A stretch of 36,467 bases of DNA from JAHBVH01 sp034437715 (GTDB taxonomy: Bacteria > Chloroflexota > Anaerolineae > Caldilineales > Caldilineaceae), in the NCBI GenBank assembly GCA_034437715.1, contig DAOTTR010000022.1, positions 1 to 36,467 on the forward strand, read 5' to 3'. The notes below the pieces were generated by a model. That model ran no database searches, was not told the DNA's origin, and saw only the letters and a list, made by a program, of their open reading frames with translations. This document shows, in pieces, positions 5,767 through 13,859 of this stretch. The position numbers were made by a program, and so were the translations under genes. How positions within the stretch are numbered: the stretch's first letter is position 1; every line of letters starts with the position of its first letter.

Positions 5767-8700
5767 TTAGCGCGTCACCAACGGCAGATAAAGATTGCTC
5801 GTCAATCTAGGCTGTACGACAAACGGTGCGGCAGACGAAATCTGTTCGCTGGGCAAGGCATTGCGTACAGCAACGCCGGCGGTCTGGCCCGTAAGCAGCA
5901 GCGCCGCGTCGATCTGCACAGTGACCTGCGTGGGACTGACAAATTGGGTGGTCAGCGGCGTGCCATTCCACAGCACCTGGGCATTGGCAGCAAAATTGCT
6001 GCCCGCAATGGTCAATGTAAGCGTGGGATTGCCGGCCGACACACTGCTGGGCGACAGGGTTGTGATCACCGGAGCCGCCGCCTCGACCATGAAGGGCAAG
6101 GCGTTCGACACAAAAGTGGCCGGGGCAGGCGCACGCGCTGTTACCTGGACAACCGCCGCGCTACTCAGTTGGGCGGCGGTCACTTGCGCCAGCAGATGTT
6201 CGCTGTCCACAAAGATGGTCGGCAATGGCGCATCGTTCCACAAGACCAGCGTCCCACTGATAAATCCGCTACCTTCGACTGTCATCGGGAAAGAAGCAGC
6301 CAACACAGTACTCGTAAAGGGCACAAGGGCAGTCAGCACAGGTTGACTGCCAAGCGCCATGGTCGCCCACGTAATGGGCTGATTCCAGGTTGCGGTAGCG
6401 GGCCATAGATAGCTATCGCTTTGAAAATCAACCTGATAATGGCCAAAAGTGGAGCCAACCAGATGATCCAACCCGCCGAGCGTTGCTTGATCAATGCGCA
6501 GTTCTGCGCTCCATAGATCGGTGCCCGCGCTCACCTGGCCTTGCAACCCAGCCGGACCAGGCACGACGAAACCGCCGGCGTTGTCACCCACCTGGGTAAA
6601 CACTGCGCCATCTTCGCCGACCAAGAAGCCAACATCAGTGGCTTGCGCCAACGGATCGCGACTGTTATCAATATCAACGTGCAGACCAGCCATGGTGGCA
6701 CCTTTCTGCAAGCCCGCGAAACAGGCCCACAGCGCATCGGCACTGCGCAGCACACGCACATTGGCCTGGGTGCCATCGCCGTATGGTTTTAATTGGACGC
6801 TGCTGCCAGTTGCGTAGCTGGAGTCATCACAGAAACCGTCGAGGGTTGGTACACTCGCCAGCGGCACGGATAACGGCGCAATGCTGAAGGTGGCCGTCGC
6901 CGTCGCACTTTGGCTATTGGCATCAACCGCAGACAAGATGACGGTGTGCGAGCCAGGAGCCAATCCAGCAATGCTCAGATCGGCACCACTGCCATAATCG
7001 ATACCATCGATCTGCCAGGTCAGGGATGTGGCGGCCAATCCGCCATCTTCGGCATCGGTGGCGCTGCCTTGTAACAGAATCGCCTGGCCAGCGGCCAAGG
7101 TTTGCCCATTGCCAGGCGCCATGATCACCGGCAGCGGCGGGCGATTTTTGAGCGTGAAGGCTTGCGATGTCGCAATGGCCGTATTATAGCCATCGCTTGC
7201 CAGCACGCGGATCAACGCGCTGTTGGCCGCACTGCCATGCAACGAGCCGAGATCAGTCAAGCTGAGGCTGTTGTTGAGATCGGGCGTATCGGGCAGATTG
7301 AGCGCGAGCGTGTGCCAGCTTGCGCCGTTGTCATGGCTGTATTGCACGGTAAAGAGCAAACGATCCTCTGGATCGGGGTCGCTGGCAGTCCACTGCACCG
7401 TGAGATTGTTGTCGATCACTGTGCCAGTGGTCGGCTGCTGGATCGCGACCGTCGGCGGATTGACGCCGGGGGTCAGCGTGTCGATGATTGTATCGTCGGC
7501 CAGCAACTGAATGGTGGCGACTTGGTCGGTGGGTTGCGGGAAGAGATCACTAAAGAGCGCGGCGTGGCTTTCTGCGCTGTGATCATCAAGTTCGGTCAGC
7601 GTAAGCACACGTTCGAGCAGCAGCGTGCCCCCCGCATCGAGCAGGCGCAGTTTGAAGACTGCGTGTGGGCCTTCATCATGCAACGCGCCGGCAGCTTGGA
7701 TCGTGACGCGCTGACGCGTGGCAGGCGGCACCGAAGTGGTGGGCAGCACCAATACCAACGTGATCTCGCCGCGATTGTTTTCCGCATCGACGATGCCGGT
7801 GACAAAGACGCTGTTGCCTTCCGTTGTAACCAAGGGAGCGGCGGCAACGGCATTGGTCGTCAGAAACGAGTTGAACAAGGCGCGCCAGGTATAGTCGCTG
7901 ACCCAGCTACGATTGGAATAAGACATGAAGTCGGCGGTCTGGTCGGGGCGGATCGGCTGTTGCGTAGTCACATCAAAGCCGTAGTAGCTGTCGGCCCCGG
8001 TGTTGGCAATCTGGCAGGGCGGATAGGGATAGCCACTATCGATATTATCGGGGCTGCCGCAATTCACATGTTTGCGCCCCTGATTGTGGGCCAGTTCCTG
8101 GGCCATGGTGCTGCCGGCGCGCAGTTGATCCCAGCCAGCCGGCACCGGATTGGGCGTGTGGCTGGGCAGTTGCACCCAAGACTGATTGCTGACGGTGCTG
8201 GCATAGCCGGATGCGCCGCCATTGTTGGCCGCTGGATGCACCATGCCCATAAAGTGGACGGGCGCACCGATGTCATCGCAGGCATCCGGGTTGAAGGAGA
8301 GCAAGGCGCGTCCCCACAGCGAGGCGATCACCTTGTCGCGATCGGGCGGGCCATTGGTAATGCTCCAGCCATCCTGCAACTCGTAGGGGCCATAGCAGGG
8401 ATAGGGGAAGGGGCCATACCAACAGACTTGCAATTCTTCGACGGGATCAGTGTCGCGGAAGATCCAGGTGTCGGGCACGGGCCAGCGGCGGTTGAAATGG
8501 CTGACCATGGACCAGAAGTTGGGATCGGTGGTGGAAGGCAGCGCTGTGTGGGTACGCACCGGCACAGTCCAGACACAAACCGGCGGCTGATTTTGAAAGC
8601 TAACCGCACGCGTAAGTGCATTGTTCGCCAGATTCGGATCAGTGTGGATGCGTCGCGGATCGACCTCGACCTGCAAGGTCACATTGCCCGCGGCGATCCA

Positions 8701-10176
8701 ACTGGCGGGCAGCAAAAAGTACCAGCCATCGTTGATGCGGGCACGGTCAAAACTGCCACCCGTGGTCAACGCGCGTACGCCGTTAATCGGGCGCAAGGGC
8801 GACCCTGGCAACGGCGCATCATTCTTGATGCCGACCAAGCGCATTTCTACGTTGGGCGCGCTGGGGCCGGACAGTTGCTTGCCATAGGCGCGCACGTAGG
8901 TCGTTTTGTTGGCGACCAGGGGTGCATTGTTTGCCAGATTCTGGATGGCTTGGGTCACTTCCAGGCCATCGACGCTAAAGTCGCGCACAATCGCGCTGGC
9001 ATTGAGCGGCAAGCTGTAGACACCGGTATAGCGCCGGGCAAAGTACAGCGTAGCATTGGCGACATACAGTTGATCGTCAATTTTTGATTGGTTGGTGGCA
9101 ATGGTCTCGGCACCCGGGGTTGTCTGGGTATAGGGCTTGCGCTTGACATCGCCGGTTGGGCTATTCAGCGCATTATCGGCTTCTGTCCAATAGACATTGT
9201 CGTTGGCGAGTACAGGGTTGCCAATGCGCCAGTTGGGGGTGCTGGCGTAAAACGTGATGGGCGCATGAGGTGCCTGGGCTTCCGCCGCGACCACATCGGC
9301 CGAATTGCTTGACACGCTGGCCGTCTCGGATCCTATGATAAGGTCATCGCAGATAACAAGGGTGTTACAACTCTTGTAGCGAATTTCATAGCTATTGTTG
9401 GCACCGCTGGTGACACGTTGCACCCAGTAGACGCGGTAGTTGGTGGCCCCGCCGATCCCACGGCCCAGAAATTGATAGAGCAAGCCATAGCCAGCCGTGT
9501 TGGCCCCAAACCCGGTAAACTTGTGTTGGGTGTCCGCGCAGGGCAAGGTTGCGCAAATCAGGCTGATGGTCCAGATCCCGGTGCTATCAGTCCAGTAGAC
9601 AGTATTGCCCACGACCAGGAGATCGGCCACGAAATTGGCGGCGTCGGCGACCGTTTCCACTGCACCGCTGCCGTCTTTGAGCGTGCGGTAGATCTTGTTG
9701 GGGAAACTGCCCCAGTAGAGATAGCCATTCGCTTCGATCAGCGGCTTGCCCACATTGGGAAATTGGTTGGCGGTGAGCGCCTTGACCGTTTGCGCGATAT
9801 AGGGTTCGCCCAGGGGCATACGCGCAATGCGATCCTGGCTGTCGTCGGCGTAATAGAGGCCATCATCAGAACTGAGCAGCGCTTGATAGGTGATGCAGCG
9901 CGCATAGTCGTTGATCGCCTCGATGGTGCGCTCTGGACCGCCACCCAGCGGTTTGCGCTTGAGGGTGGCAAATGGGTTGAATTCATCGGCGTAACAATTA
10001 TTGGCCCAATAAAGCAGACCCGCACCGACGGCCCACTCTTCTAACGAAATATCGGTAACAACGGGTAGGGGAGTGTCGGTGGATGCGGCGTGGGCCGGCT
10101 GGCTGCCAAACAATGACAGCAGGACAACCGACATGCTTACGAGCCAGATCGTCGTGCGTGGAAAGGTTCGCAACAT
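5767..10176 (-). CDS. Giant secreted multidomain protein with degenerate metzincin-like site
   Basis: ATG at 10176 (GAAGGAG upstream) gives 1469 aa; an earlier in-frame ATG at 10206 lacks a Shine-Dalgarno. A signal peptide ends near AHAA (about residue 31). Residues 32-390 resemble a beta-propeller with repeated LYWANN/VYWTDS strands. Next come a VTQAIQNLANNAPLVANKTT module common in Chloroflexota and a metzincin-like segment with QELAHNQGRKH (693-703) and a Met-turn-like FMSYS (Met751). Metzincins read HExxHxxGxxH; here the first His is Gln693, so activity is doubtful. The C-terminal half holds Ig/PKD-like domains, a CBM9-like region (about 1130-1300), two IPT/TIG domains and the tail SNLYLPLVTR. 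It is probably a cell-surface or exported adhesin/protease-like protein. Neighbours do not reveal a target. Confidence 0.8.
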   Translation of the reverse strand: MLRTFPRTTIWLVSMSVVLLSLFGSQPAHAASTDTPLPVVTDISLEEWAVGAGLLYWANNCYADEFNPFATLKRKPLGGGPERTIEAINDYARCITYQALLSSDDGLYYADDSQDRIARMPLGEPYIAQTVKALTANQFPNVGKPLIEANGYLYWGSFPNKIYRTLKDGSGAVETVADAANFVADLLVVGNTVYWTDSTGIWTISLICATLPCADTQHKFTGFGANTAGYGLLYQFLGRGIGGATNYRVYWVQRVTSGANNSYEIRYKSCNTLVICDDLIIGSETASVSSNSADVVAAEAQAPHAPITFYASTPNWRIGNPVLANDNVYWTEADNALNSPTGDVKRKPYTQTTPGAETIATNQSKIDDQLYVANATLYFARRYTGVYSLPLNASAIVRDFSVDGLEVTQAIQNLANNAPLVANKTTYVRAYGKQLSGPSAPNVEMRLVGIKNDAPLPGSPLRPINGVRALTTGGSFDRARINDGWYFLLPASWIAAGNVTLQVEVDPRRIHTDPNLANNALTRAVSFQNQPPVCVWTVPVRTHTALPSTTDPNFWSMVSHFNRRWPVPDTWIFRDTDPVEELQVCWYGPFPYPCYGPYELQDGWSITNGPPDRDKVIASLWGRALLSFNPDACDDIGAPVHFMGMVHPAANNGGASGYASTVSNQSWVQLPSHTPNPVPAGWDQLRAGSTMAQELAHNQGRKHVNCGSPDNIDSGYPYPPCQIANTGADSYYGFDVTTQQPIRPDQTADFMSYSNRSWVSDYTWRALFNSFLTTNAVAAAPLVTTEGNSVFVTGIVDAENNRGEITLVLVLPTTSVPPATRQRVTIQAAGALHDEGPHAVFKLRLLDAGGTLLLERVLTLTELDDHSAESHAALFSDLFPQPTDQVATIQLLADDTIIDTLTPGVNPPTVAIQQPTTGTVIDNNLTVQWTASDPDPEDRLLFTVQYSHDNGASWHTLALNLPDTPDLNNSLSLTDLGSLHGSAANSALIRVLASDGYNTAIATSQAFTLKNRPPLPVIMAPGNGQTLAAGQAILLQGSATDAEDGGLAATSLTWQIDGIDYGSGADLSIAGLAPGSHTVILSAVDANSQSATATATFSIAPLSVPLASVPTLDGFCDDSSYATGSSVQLKPYGDGTQANVRVLRSADALWACFAGLQKGATMAGLHVDIDNSRDPLAQATDVGFLVGEDGAVFTQVGDNAGGFVVPGPAGLQGQVSAGTDLWSAELRIDQATLGGLDHLVGSTFGHYQVDFQSDSYLWPATATWNQPITWATMALGSQPVLTALVPFTSTVLAASFPMTVEGSGFISGTLVLWNDAPLPTIFVDSEHLLAQVTAAQLSSAAVVQVTARAPAPATFVSNALPFMVEAAAPVITTLSPSSVSAGNPTLTLTIAGSNFAANAQVLWNGTPLTTQFVSPTQVTVQIDAALLLTGQTAGVAVRNALPSEQISSAAPFVVQPRLTSNLYLPLVTR

Positions 10177-10290
10177 AGATGCTCCTTCAAAACTGAATCG
10201 CGACAAAAGGATGACTTTATTCGGCAGAAGTTACTGATCTTGACGTAATTATAGGCTGTTTAGGTACGATAACGGAGGGTTTTCGCTGTT

Positions 10291-10391
10291 CTAGTACAGT
10301 TGGGCGTAGATACCACGGCAGTTAATCAGGCACGTTACTCATGTACATCATGGTAAAAATAGGGTACCTTATTTACGCCGGGATCTACTAG
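10291..10391 (-). repeat. Miniature element family A, copy A2 (inverted)
   Basis: This is the reverse complement of the 101-bp unit at 18-118, with one base difference, and is again bounded by CTAG. It lies upstream of the giant secreted-protein gene and about 90 bp before the response-regulator promoter region. Confidence 0.85.
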
Positions 10392-10482
10392 AGCGATCAT
10401 AGCCAAAAACGGCGAGGGTACGCGTGGTTCGGCACACAGGCTGGCTGTGTGCTACAACACAGATAACCTTTTCGGTGCGGTT

Positions 10483-10542
10483 CTTCATCAATGTTCCCCA
10501 AATCCTTCACACTTTCTTCACAGCCTTGGCGCAGGCTATAAT
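10483..10542 (+). promoter_or_regulatory. Response-regulator promoter with three phased CTTCA half-sites
   Basis: CTTCATCA (10483), CTTCACA (10505) and CTTCACA (10516) are spaced 22 and 11 bp, placing them on one face of the helix. A TATAAT box follows at 10537-10542, with no good -35. This arrangement is typical of OmpR/PhoB-family activation. The same array, with identical spacing, occurs at 12861-12900. The likely reading is that the downstream regulator controls its own gene. Confidence 0.65.
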
Positions 10543-10610
10543 GAACGAATAGTGTAACGATTCAGTCGGGAACACACCCTGGGAACGCCGCCATCCTGGC
10601 GGCAAGTGCA

Positions 10611-10765
10611 TTAGACCTTATTCCGATTTAATTTTGTGCATGTGTAGGTGCGGTTACAAACCGCACAAAGCTCGTTGGACCCGGATTGTGCGGTTACAAA
10701 CCGCACCTACAAGAATCACCACACCCTGTTTTGTCGCTCAAAGAACAAACCGGAATAATCTCTAA
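10611..10765 (+). mobile_element. Miniature element family B, copy B1
   Basis: It is TA-bounded, with terminal inverted repeats GACCTTATTCCGATTT (left) and GAGATTATTCCGGTTT (right, reverse complement). It holds two GTGCGGTT-ACA-AACCGCAC hairpins. TA duplication and such ends suggest mobilisation by an IS630/Tc1-mariner-type transposase; none is present here. It sits in the predicted 5' leader between the response-regulator promoter and its ATG. Confidence 0.8.
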
Positions 10766-10789
10766 TAGATGCAGGTATCATAACACACG

Positions 10790-11473
10790 ATGAACGAATT
10801 GATCCTAGTCGTAGATGACGAACCCAAAATTGTCCGCCTGGCCCAAGATTATTTAGAGCAAGGCGGTTTCCGCGTGCAAGCGGTCGGCGACGGCAAAAGT
10901 GCGTTGGCCGCGGCGCGCCAGATGCGCCCCGATCTGATCGTGCTCGATCTCAATTTACCCCAGATGGATGGCTTGGATGTTTGTCGAACCCTGCGCCGCG
11001 AATCTGATGTGCCGATCATTATGCTGACGGCACGCGTTGAGGAAATGGATCGATTGATTGGATTGGAGTTGGGGGCAGATGACTATATTGTCAAGCCCTT
11101 TTCGCCGCGCGAATTGGTGGCGCGCGTACGCGTGGTATTGCGCCGCTTACAGAGTGGTTATCAATCTACAGGGCTGATTCGGACCGGGGAACTGGAGATC
11201 GATCTGAACGGCCATCGCGTGACGCGCGCTGGGGAACCGATCCGCTTGACACCCATCGAATTTAATCTGCTGACAACCTTTGCGCAGCATCCTGGCCAAA
11301 CCTTCACGCGCGCCCAACTGCTGGATCGTCTGGGCGTGGCAGCCGACAATTTTGACCGCAGCGTGGATGCACACATCAAAAATCTACGCCGCAAGATCGA
11401 AACGGATACGAGCGAGCCGCGCTATATCCTCACCGTCTTTGGCATCGGCTATCAATTCACCGAGCAAGGGTAG
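10790..11473 (+). CDS. OmpR/PhoB-family response regulator
   Basis: The protein of 227 aa has a receiver domain (1-120) with acidic pocket Asp9-Asp10, phospho-acceptor Asp53 (LIVLDLNLP), Thr80 and Lys102 (VKPF). A winged-helix C-terminal domain follows (about 130-227; LTPIEFNLLTTFAQHPGQ, DRSVDAHIKNLRRKI). It should bind tandem direct half-sites, matching the phased CTTCA array upstream of itself and of the His-rich gene at 12999. The closest kinase is at 14687, 3.2 kb downstream, and is the probable partner. Its ATG lacks a good Shine-Dalgarno, perhaps because element B1 sits 25 bp upstream. Upstream A- and B-family insertions lengthen the leader. Confidence 0.92.
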   Translation: MNELILVVDDEPKIVRLAQDYLEQGGFRVQAVGDGKSALAAARQMRPDLIVLDLNLPQMDGLDVCRTLRRESDVPIIMLTARVEEMDRLIGLELGADDYIVKPFSPRELVARVRVVLRRLQSGYQSTGLIRTGELEIDLNGHRVTRAGEPIRLTPIEFNLLTTFAQHPGQTFTRAQLLDRLGVAADNFDRSVDAHIKNLRRKIETDTSEPRYILTVFGIGYQFTEQG

Positions 11474-11499
11474 CGTGCCGCGCGGCAAACCACGGCACG
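11474..11499. terminator. Short stem between convergent genes
   Basis: CGTGCCG (11474-11480) pairs with CGGCACG (11493-11499) directly after the response-regulator stop codon and before the convergent reductase stop. There is no U-run, so a terminator role is tentative. Confidence 0.35.
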
Positions 11500-11521
11500 G
11501 ATCCCCATAATACAGGCAACG

Positions 11522-12589
11522 CTAAAAAGCGCGGGCGTATTGCGGCGGCAGGGGGGCGCGCTCCCGTTGGTGCAGGGTTTGCGCGGCGTGCAGCGGCCAG
11601 TAGGGATCGCGCAACAGTTCGCGCGCCAGCAGCACCAGATCGGCGCGGCCATTGCGCACGATCTCGTCGGCCTGCATGGGTTGGGTGATCATGCCCACGG
11701 CCGCGGTCGGTATCTGCGCCGCATGCCGAATGCGCTCGGCAAAGGGGGTCTGATAGCCGGCGCCCACCGGGATCTTGGCAGAGGCGACGGCACCGCCCGA
11801 ACTGCAATCGATCAGATCCACGCCAGCCGCTTTGAGCCGCCGCGCGAGTTCGATGGATTCTTCGATCGTCCAGCCGCCATCCACCCAATCGGTACAGGAG
11901 AGGCGCACCGTCAAGGGCTTGTCTGCGGGCCAAAGGGCGCGCATGCTCTGCGCTGTCTCCAGCAGGAAGCGAATGCGGTTCTCAAAGCTGCCGCCATAGG
12001 CATCAGTGCGCCGATTGGAAAGGGGTGACAAAAAGCTGTGTAGCAAATAGCCGTGCGCCGCATGAATTTCCAGCCAGTCGAAGCCCGCGGCGTGGGCGCG
12101 GATCGTCACTGCGCCAAACGCGTCGCGGATGACACCAATTTCTTCGAGCGATAGCTCGCTGGGCGTCGGATAGTTCTCGGCAAAAGGAAGCGGGCTGGCC
12201 CCCACCGGTTGCCAACCACCTTGATCCGCGCCGACCGGCCCCCCGCCCGCCCACGGGCGCGCCGTTGACGCCTTACGGCCAGCATGGGCGAGTTGGATGG
12301 CCGGCACAGCACCTTGCCCCTTGATAAACTGGGTGATGCGCGCCAGCATCTCGATCTGCGCGTCATCCCACAACCCCAAGTCTTGGGGGCTAATGCGGCC
12401 ACGTGCTTCTACCGCTGTGGCTTCGACAATCACCAAGGCCGCGCCACCGGCAGCACGTGCCCCCAAATGCACCAGATGCCAATCATTGGCAAAGCCATCT
12501 TGCGCACTATATTGACACATGGGCGAGACGCCGATGCGGTTGCGCAGCGTAACCCCACGCAGCGTAAATGGTTCAAACAGATGTGACAA
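11522..12589 (-). CDS. Old Yellow Enzyme family NADH:flavin oxidoreductase (YqjM-like)
   Basis: From a TTG start at 12589, the protein has 355 aa and begins MSHLFEPFTLRGVTLRNRI, the usual family start; an ATG at 12655 would add 22 atypical residues. AAAGG precedes the TTG. It is a TIM-barrel FMN enzyme expected to reduce activated C=C bonds with NAD(P)H. YqjM-class markers are present: Cys25 and Tyr27 (SPMCQYSAQDG), the flavin/substrate His pair in EIHAAHGYLLHSFLSP, and NRRTDAYGGSFENRIRF. It lies on the strand opposite to the response regulator and sensor kinase on either side, so it is probably an independent transcription unit. Confidence 0.9.
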   Translation of the reverse strand: MSHLFEPFTLRGVTLRNRIGVSPMCQYSAQDGFANDWHLVHLGARAAGGAALVIVEATAVEARGRISPQDLGLWDDAQIEMLARITQFIKGQGAVPAIQLAHAGRKASTARPWAGGGPVGADQGGWQPVGASPLPFAENYPTPSELSLEEIGVIRDAFGAVTIRAHAAGFDWLEIHAAHGYLLHSFLSPLSNRRTDAYGGSFENRIRFLLETAQSMRALWPADKPLTVRLSCTDWVDGGWTIEESIELARRLKAAGVDLIDCSSGGAVASAKIPVGAGYQTPFAERIRHAAQIPTAAVGMITQPMQADEIVRNGRADLVLLARELLRDPYWPLHAAQTLHQRERAPLPPQYARAF

Positions 12590-12714
12590 CGGAAAGACCT
12601 TTCTTGGACAATGTGCTGGTAAATCGATAAACAATCCATCAATCCTAGCACACAAGCGCGCGTCAACTCAGTGGCGCGCCTACCAACTTTCTGGACAAGG
12701 GGACAATCACCGTC

Positions 12715-12836
12715 ACCCCAGGCTAAAGGCGTGGGGCCACAGAACAACGCCCGCTTGCGCGGGCTCTAGTTGCCCATGCAGCCCCGTTCACGGGGCGTTG
12801 CTCCCTAGCCCTGTGGCTTTAGCCCAGGGCGCTGCC
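12715..12836. repeat. Palindromic intergenic repeat D
   Basis: Outer arms read CCCCAGGCTAAAGGC and GCTTTAGCCCAGGGC. Inside are two short hairpins, GCCCGC-TTGC-GCGGGC and GCCCCG-TTCA-CGGGGC. A degenerate piece of its right end occurs at 23341-23379. It is non-coding and of unknown mobility. Confidence 0.6.
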
Positions 12837-12860
12837 AGTCAACCCCTAACTGTAGCGAAC

Positions 12861-12915
12861 CTTCATCACATGTGCCCAAATCCTTCACACTTTCTTCACA
12901 CGCCCGCCCCATAAT
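12861..12915 (+). promoter_or_regulatory. Second copy of the phased CTTCA operator array
   Basis: CTTCATCA (12861), CTTCACA (12883) and CTTCACA (12894) repeat the 22- and 11-bp spacing seen upstream of the response regulator, and the intervening bases are also almost the same. CATAAT at 12910-12915 is a possible -10, though it lies closer to the array than the -10 in the other copy. It should control the His-rich membrane protein gene. Confidence 0.62.
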
Positions 12916-12998
12916 CAATCTATCAGCAGCAAACACAGGGGTGCTGAAAAAACCAAACAAATTCTAGGGCAGTTCACTGCCCACACAAGGAGACAAAC

Positions 12999-13538
12999 AT
13001 GTTCGAACGCATCAAACAAATGGACCGACAGACAGTCATCACGCTGGTGCTGGCTGGCGTATTGGGGATTTTTCTCTTTAGCGCAATTACTGGCGGCATT
13101 CGCCAAGCAGGGTGGAATGAAGGCTATACGGCCGGTCTGCTGACCAATGGCGGTGAAAGTATCAAACCAGTAGCACCGGCGGTCAGCCCGCGTAATGGCG
13201 AACCAGCGAGCGGCCCAGCAGGGTATCCAAGCGACTATACCAGGGGTTATGCAGCGTGGGGCTGGGGTGGGCACCCCTTTGGCTTCATCGGCGGCTTCTT
13301 GCGCTTTCTCTTCTTCGCCTTCCTGTTCATGCTGGTCTTCAAGTTGATCGCCTTCCGGCGCTGGCGTATGCACGGTGGCCCCCGCTGGCAACATCACCAA
13401 CATGGGCCGTGGGGCCATCACCAGGAGAATCGCCCCGGTGGTCAACCACAAGATCAGCCCAAGGATCAGTCTCAATCAGTGCAGAGCAGCCAACCAGTAA
13501 GTAACCCATCCCACCCCAATGACTGGATTCATGTGTAG
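12999..13538 (+). CDS. His-rich two-segment membrane protein, unknown function
   Basis: I do not recognise this 179-aa protein. AAGGAG precedes its ATG. It has a hydrophobic segment at about 14-32 (VITLVLAGVLGIFLFSAITGG) and a second at about 95-118 (FIGGFLRFLFFAFLFMLVFKLIAF). Between them is a Gly/Pro-rich loop containing GYAAWGWGG. The C-terminal tail is rich in His, Gln, Pro and Arg (QHHQHGPWGHHQENRPGGQ) and would be cytoplasmic if the N-terminus is inside; it could bind metal. It shares its upstream operator array with the response regulator, so it is a probable regulon member. It could be an accessory or feedback sensor for the two-component pair. A palindrome follows the stop. Confidence 0.65.
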   Translation: MFERIKQMDRQTVITLVLAGVLGIFLFSAITGGIRQAGWNEGYTAGLLTNGGESIKPVAPAVSPRNGEPASGPAGYPSDYTRGYAAWGWGGHPFGFIGGFLRFLFFAFLFMLVFKLIAFRRWRMHGGPRWQHHQHGPWGHHQENRPGGQPQDQPKDQSQSVQSSQPVSNPSHPNDWIHV

Positions 13539-13575
13539 ATAATTCGTAGAATTTTAACGAAGCTACTTTTCATAC

Positions 13576-13609
13576 ATCTTCCTGGAAGCTTTGAAGCTTC
13601 CAGGAAGAT
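13576..13609. terminator. Long palindrome after the His-rich gene
   Basis: Two 16-nt arms (13576-13591 and 13594-13609) form an almost continuous palindrome of CTTCCTGGAAGCTT type. The same palindrome type occurs at 14632-14664. It may stop transcription of the His-rich gene, but the second copy suggests a dispersed hairpin repeat. Confidence 0.5.
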
Positions 13610-13637
13610 TGCAAACGGACTCTGTTAATAGGCGCTA

Positions 13638-13674
13638 CTAGACCGTTCGGATCTTGGAGACCCGAACGGTCTAG
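13638..13674. repeat. Hairpin CTAGACCGTTCGG / CCGAACGGTCTAG
   Basis: A 13-bp perfect stem has an 11-nt loop. The GACC...GGTC arms with an inner GGATCT/AGACCC step resemble the hairpin core of family E (AGACC-TTTAGGGTCT). Non-coding. Confidence 0.5.
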
Positions 13675-13699
13675 TTGGGTGCATTTCACTTTTTGGGCA

Positions 13700-13765
13700 G
13701 TGTGCCGGGGACGCGCGACAACCACACCGGTTTGACAAACTGCACCCCGCGCGTCCCCGGCACAC
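13700..13765. repeat. 17-bp inverted repeat with 32-nt spacer
   Basis: GTGTGCCGGGGACGCGC (13700-13716) and its exact complement (13749-13765) flank a 32-nt spacer. It is the third palindrome in under 200 bp between the His-rich gene and the DUF2269 gene. Confidence 0.55.
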
Positions 13766-13859
13766 GTTGCGCGCGCGTTCTAAAATTTACCCTCAAATTG
13801 AAATACACCCGTCTAGTTTAGCGGTCAGGTTGTTCGAGTAAGCGCAAGCAATCATCATG

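Noticed and set aside
5752..6408. Plus-strand frames opposite the end of the giant secreted protein
   Set aside because: Arg/Gln-rich shadow translation without domains; the minus-strand protein has clear IPT/TIG domains here.
7102..9087. 661-codon open frame on the plus strand
   Set aside because: It is antisense to the giant secreted-protein gene. Its translation is low in complexity and rich in His, Arg and Gln, with no domain, as expected from codon bias of the opposite strand.
10611..10765. Hairpin array as a CRISPR or riboswitch
   Set aside because: There are only two or three hairpins, spacers are not unique regular lengths, no cas genes are present, and the unit recurs with TA-bounded ends at three loci, which fits a miniature element.
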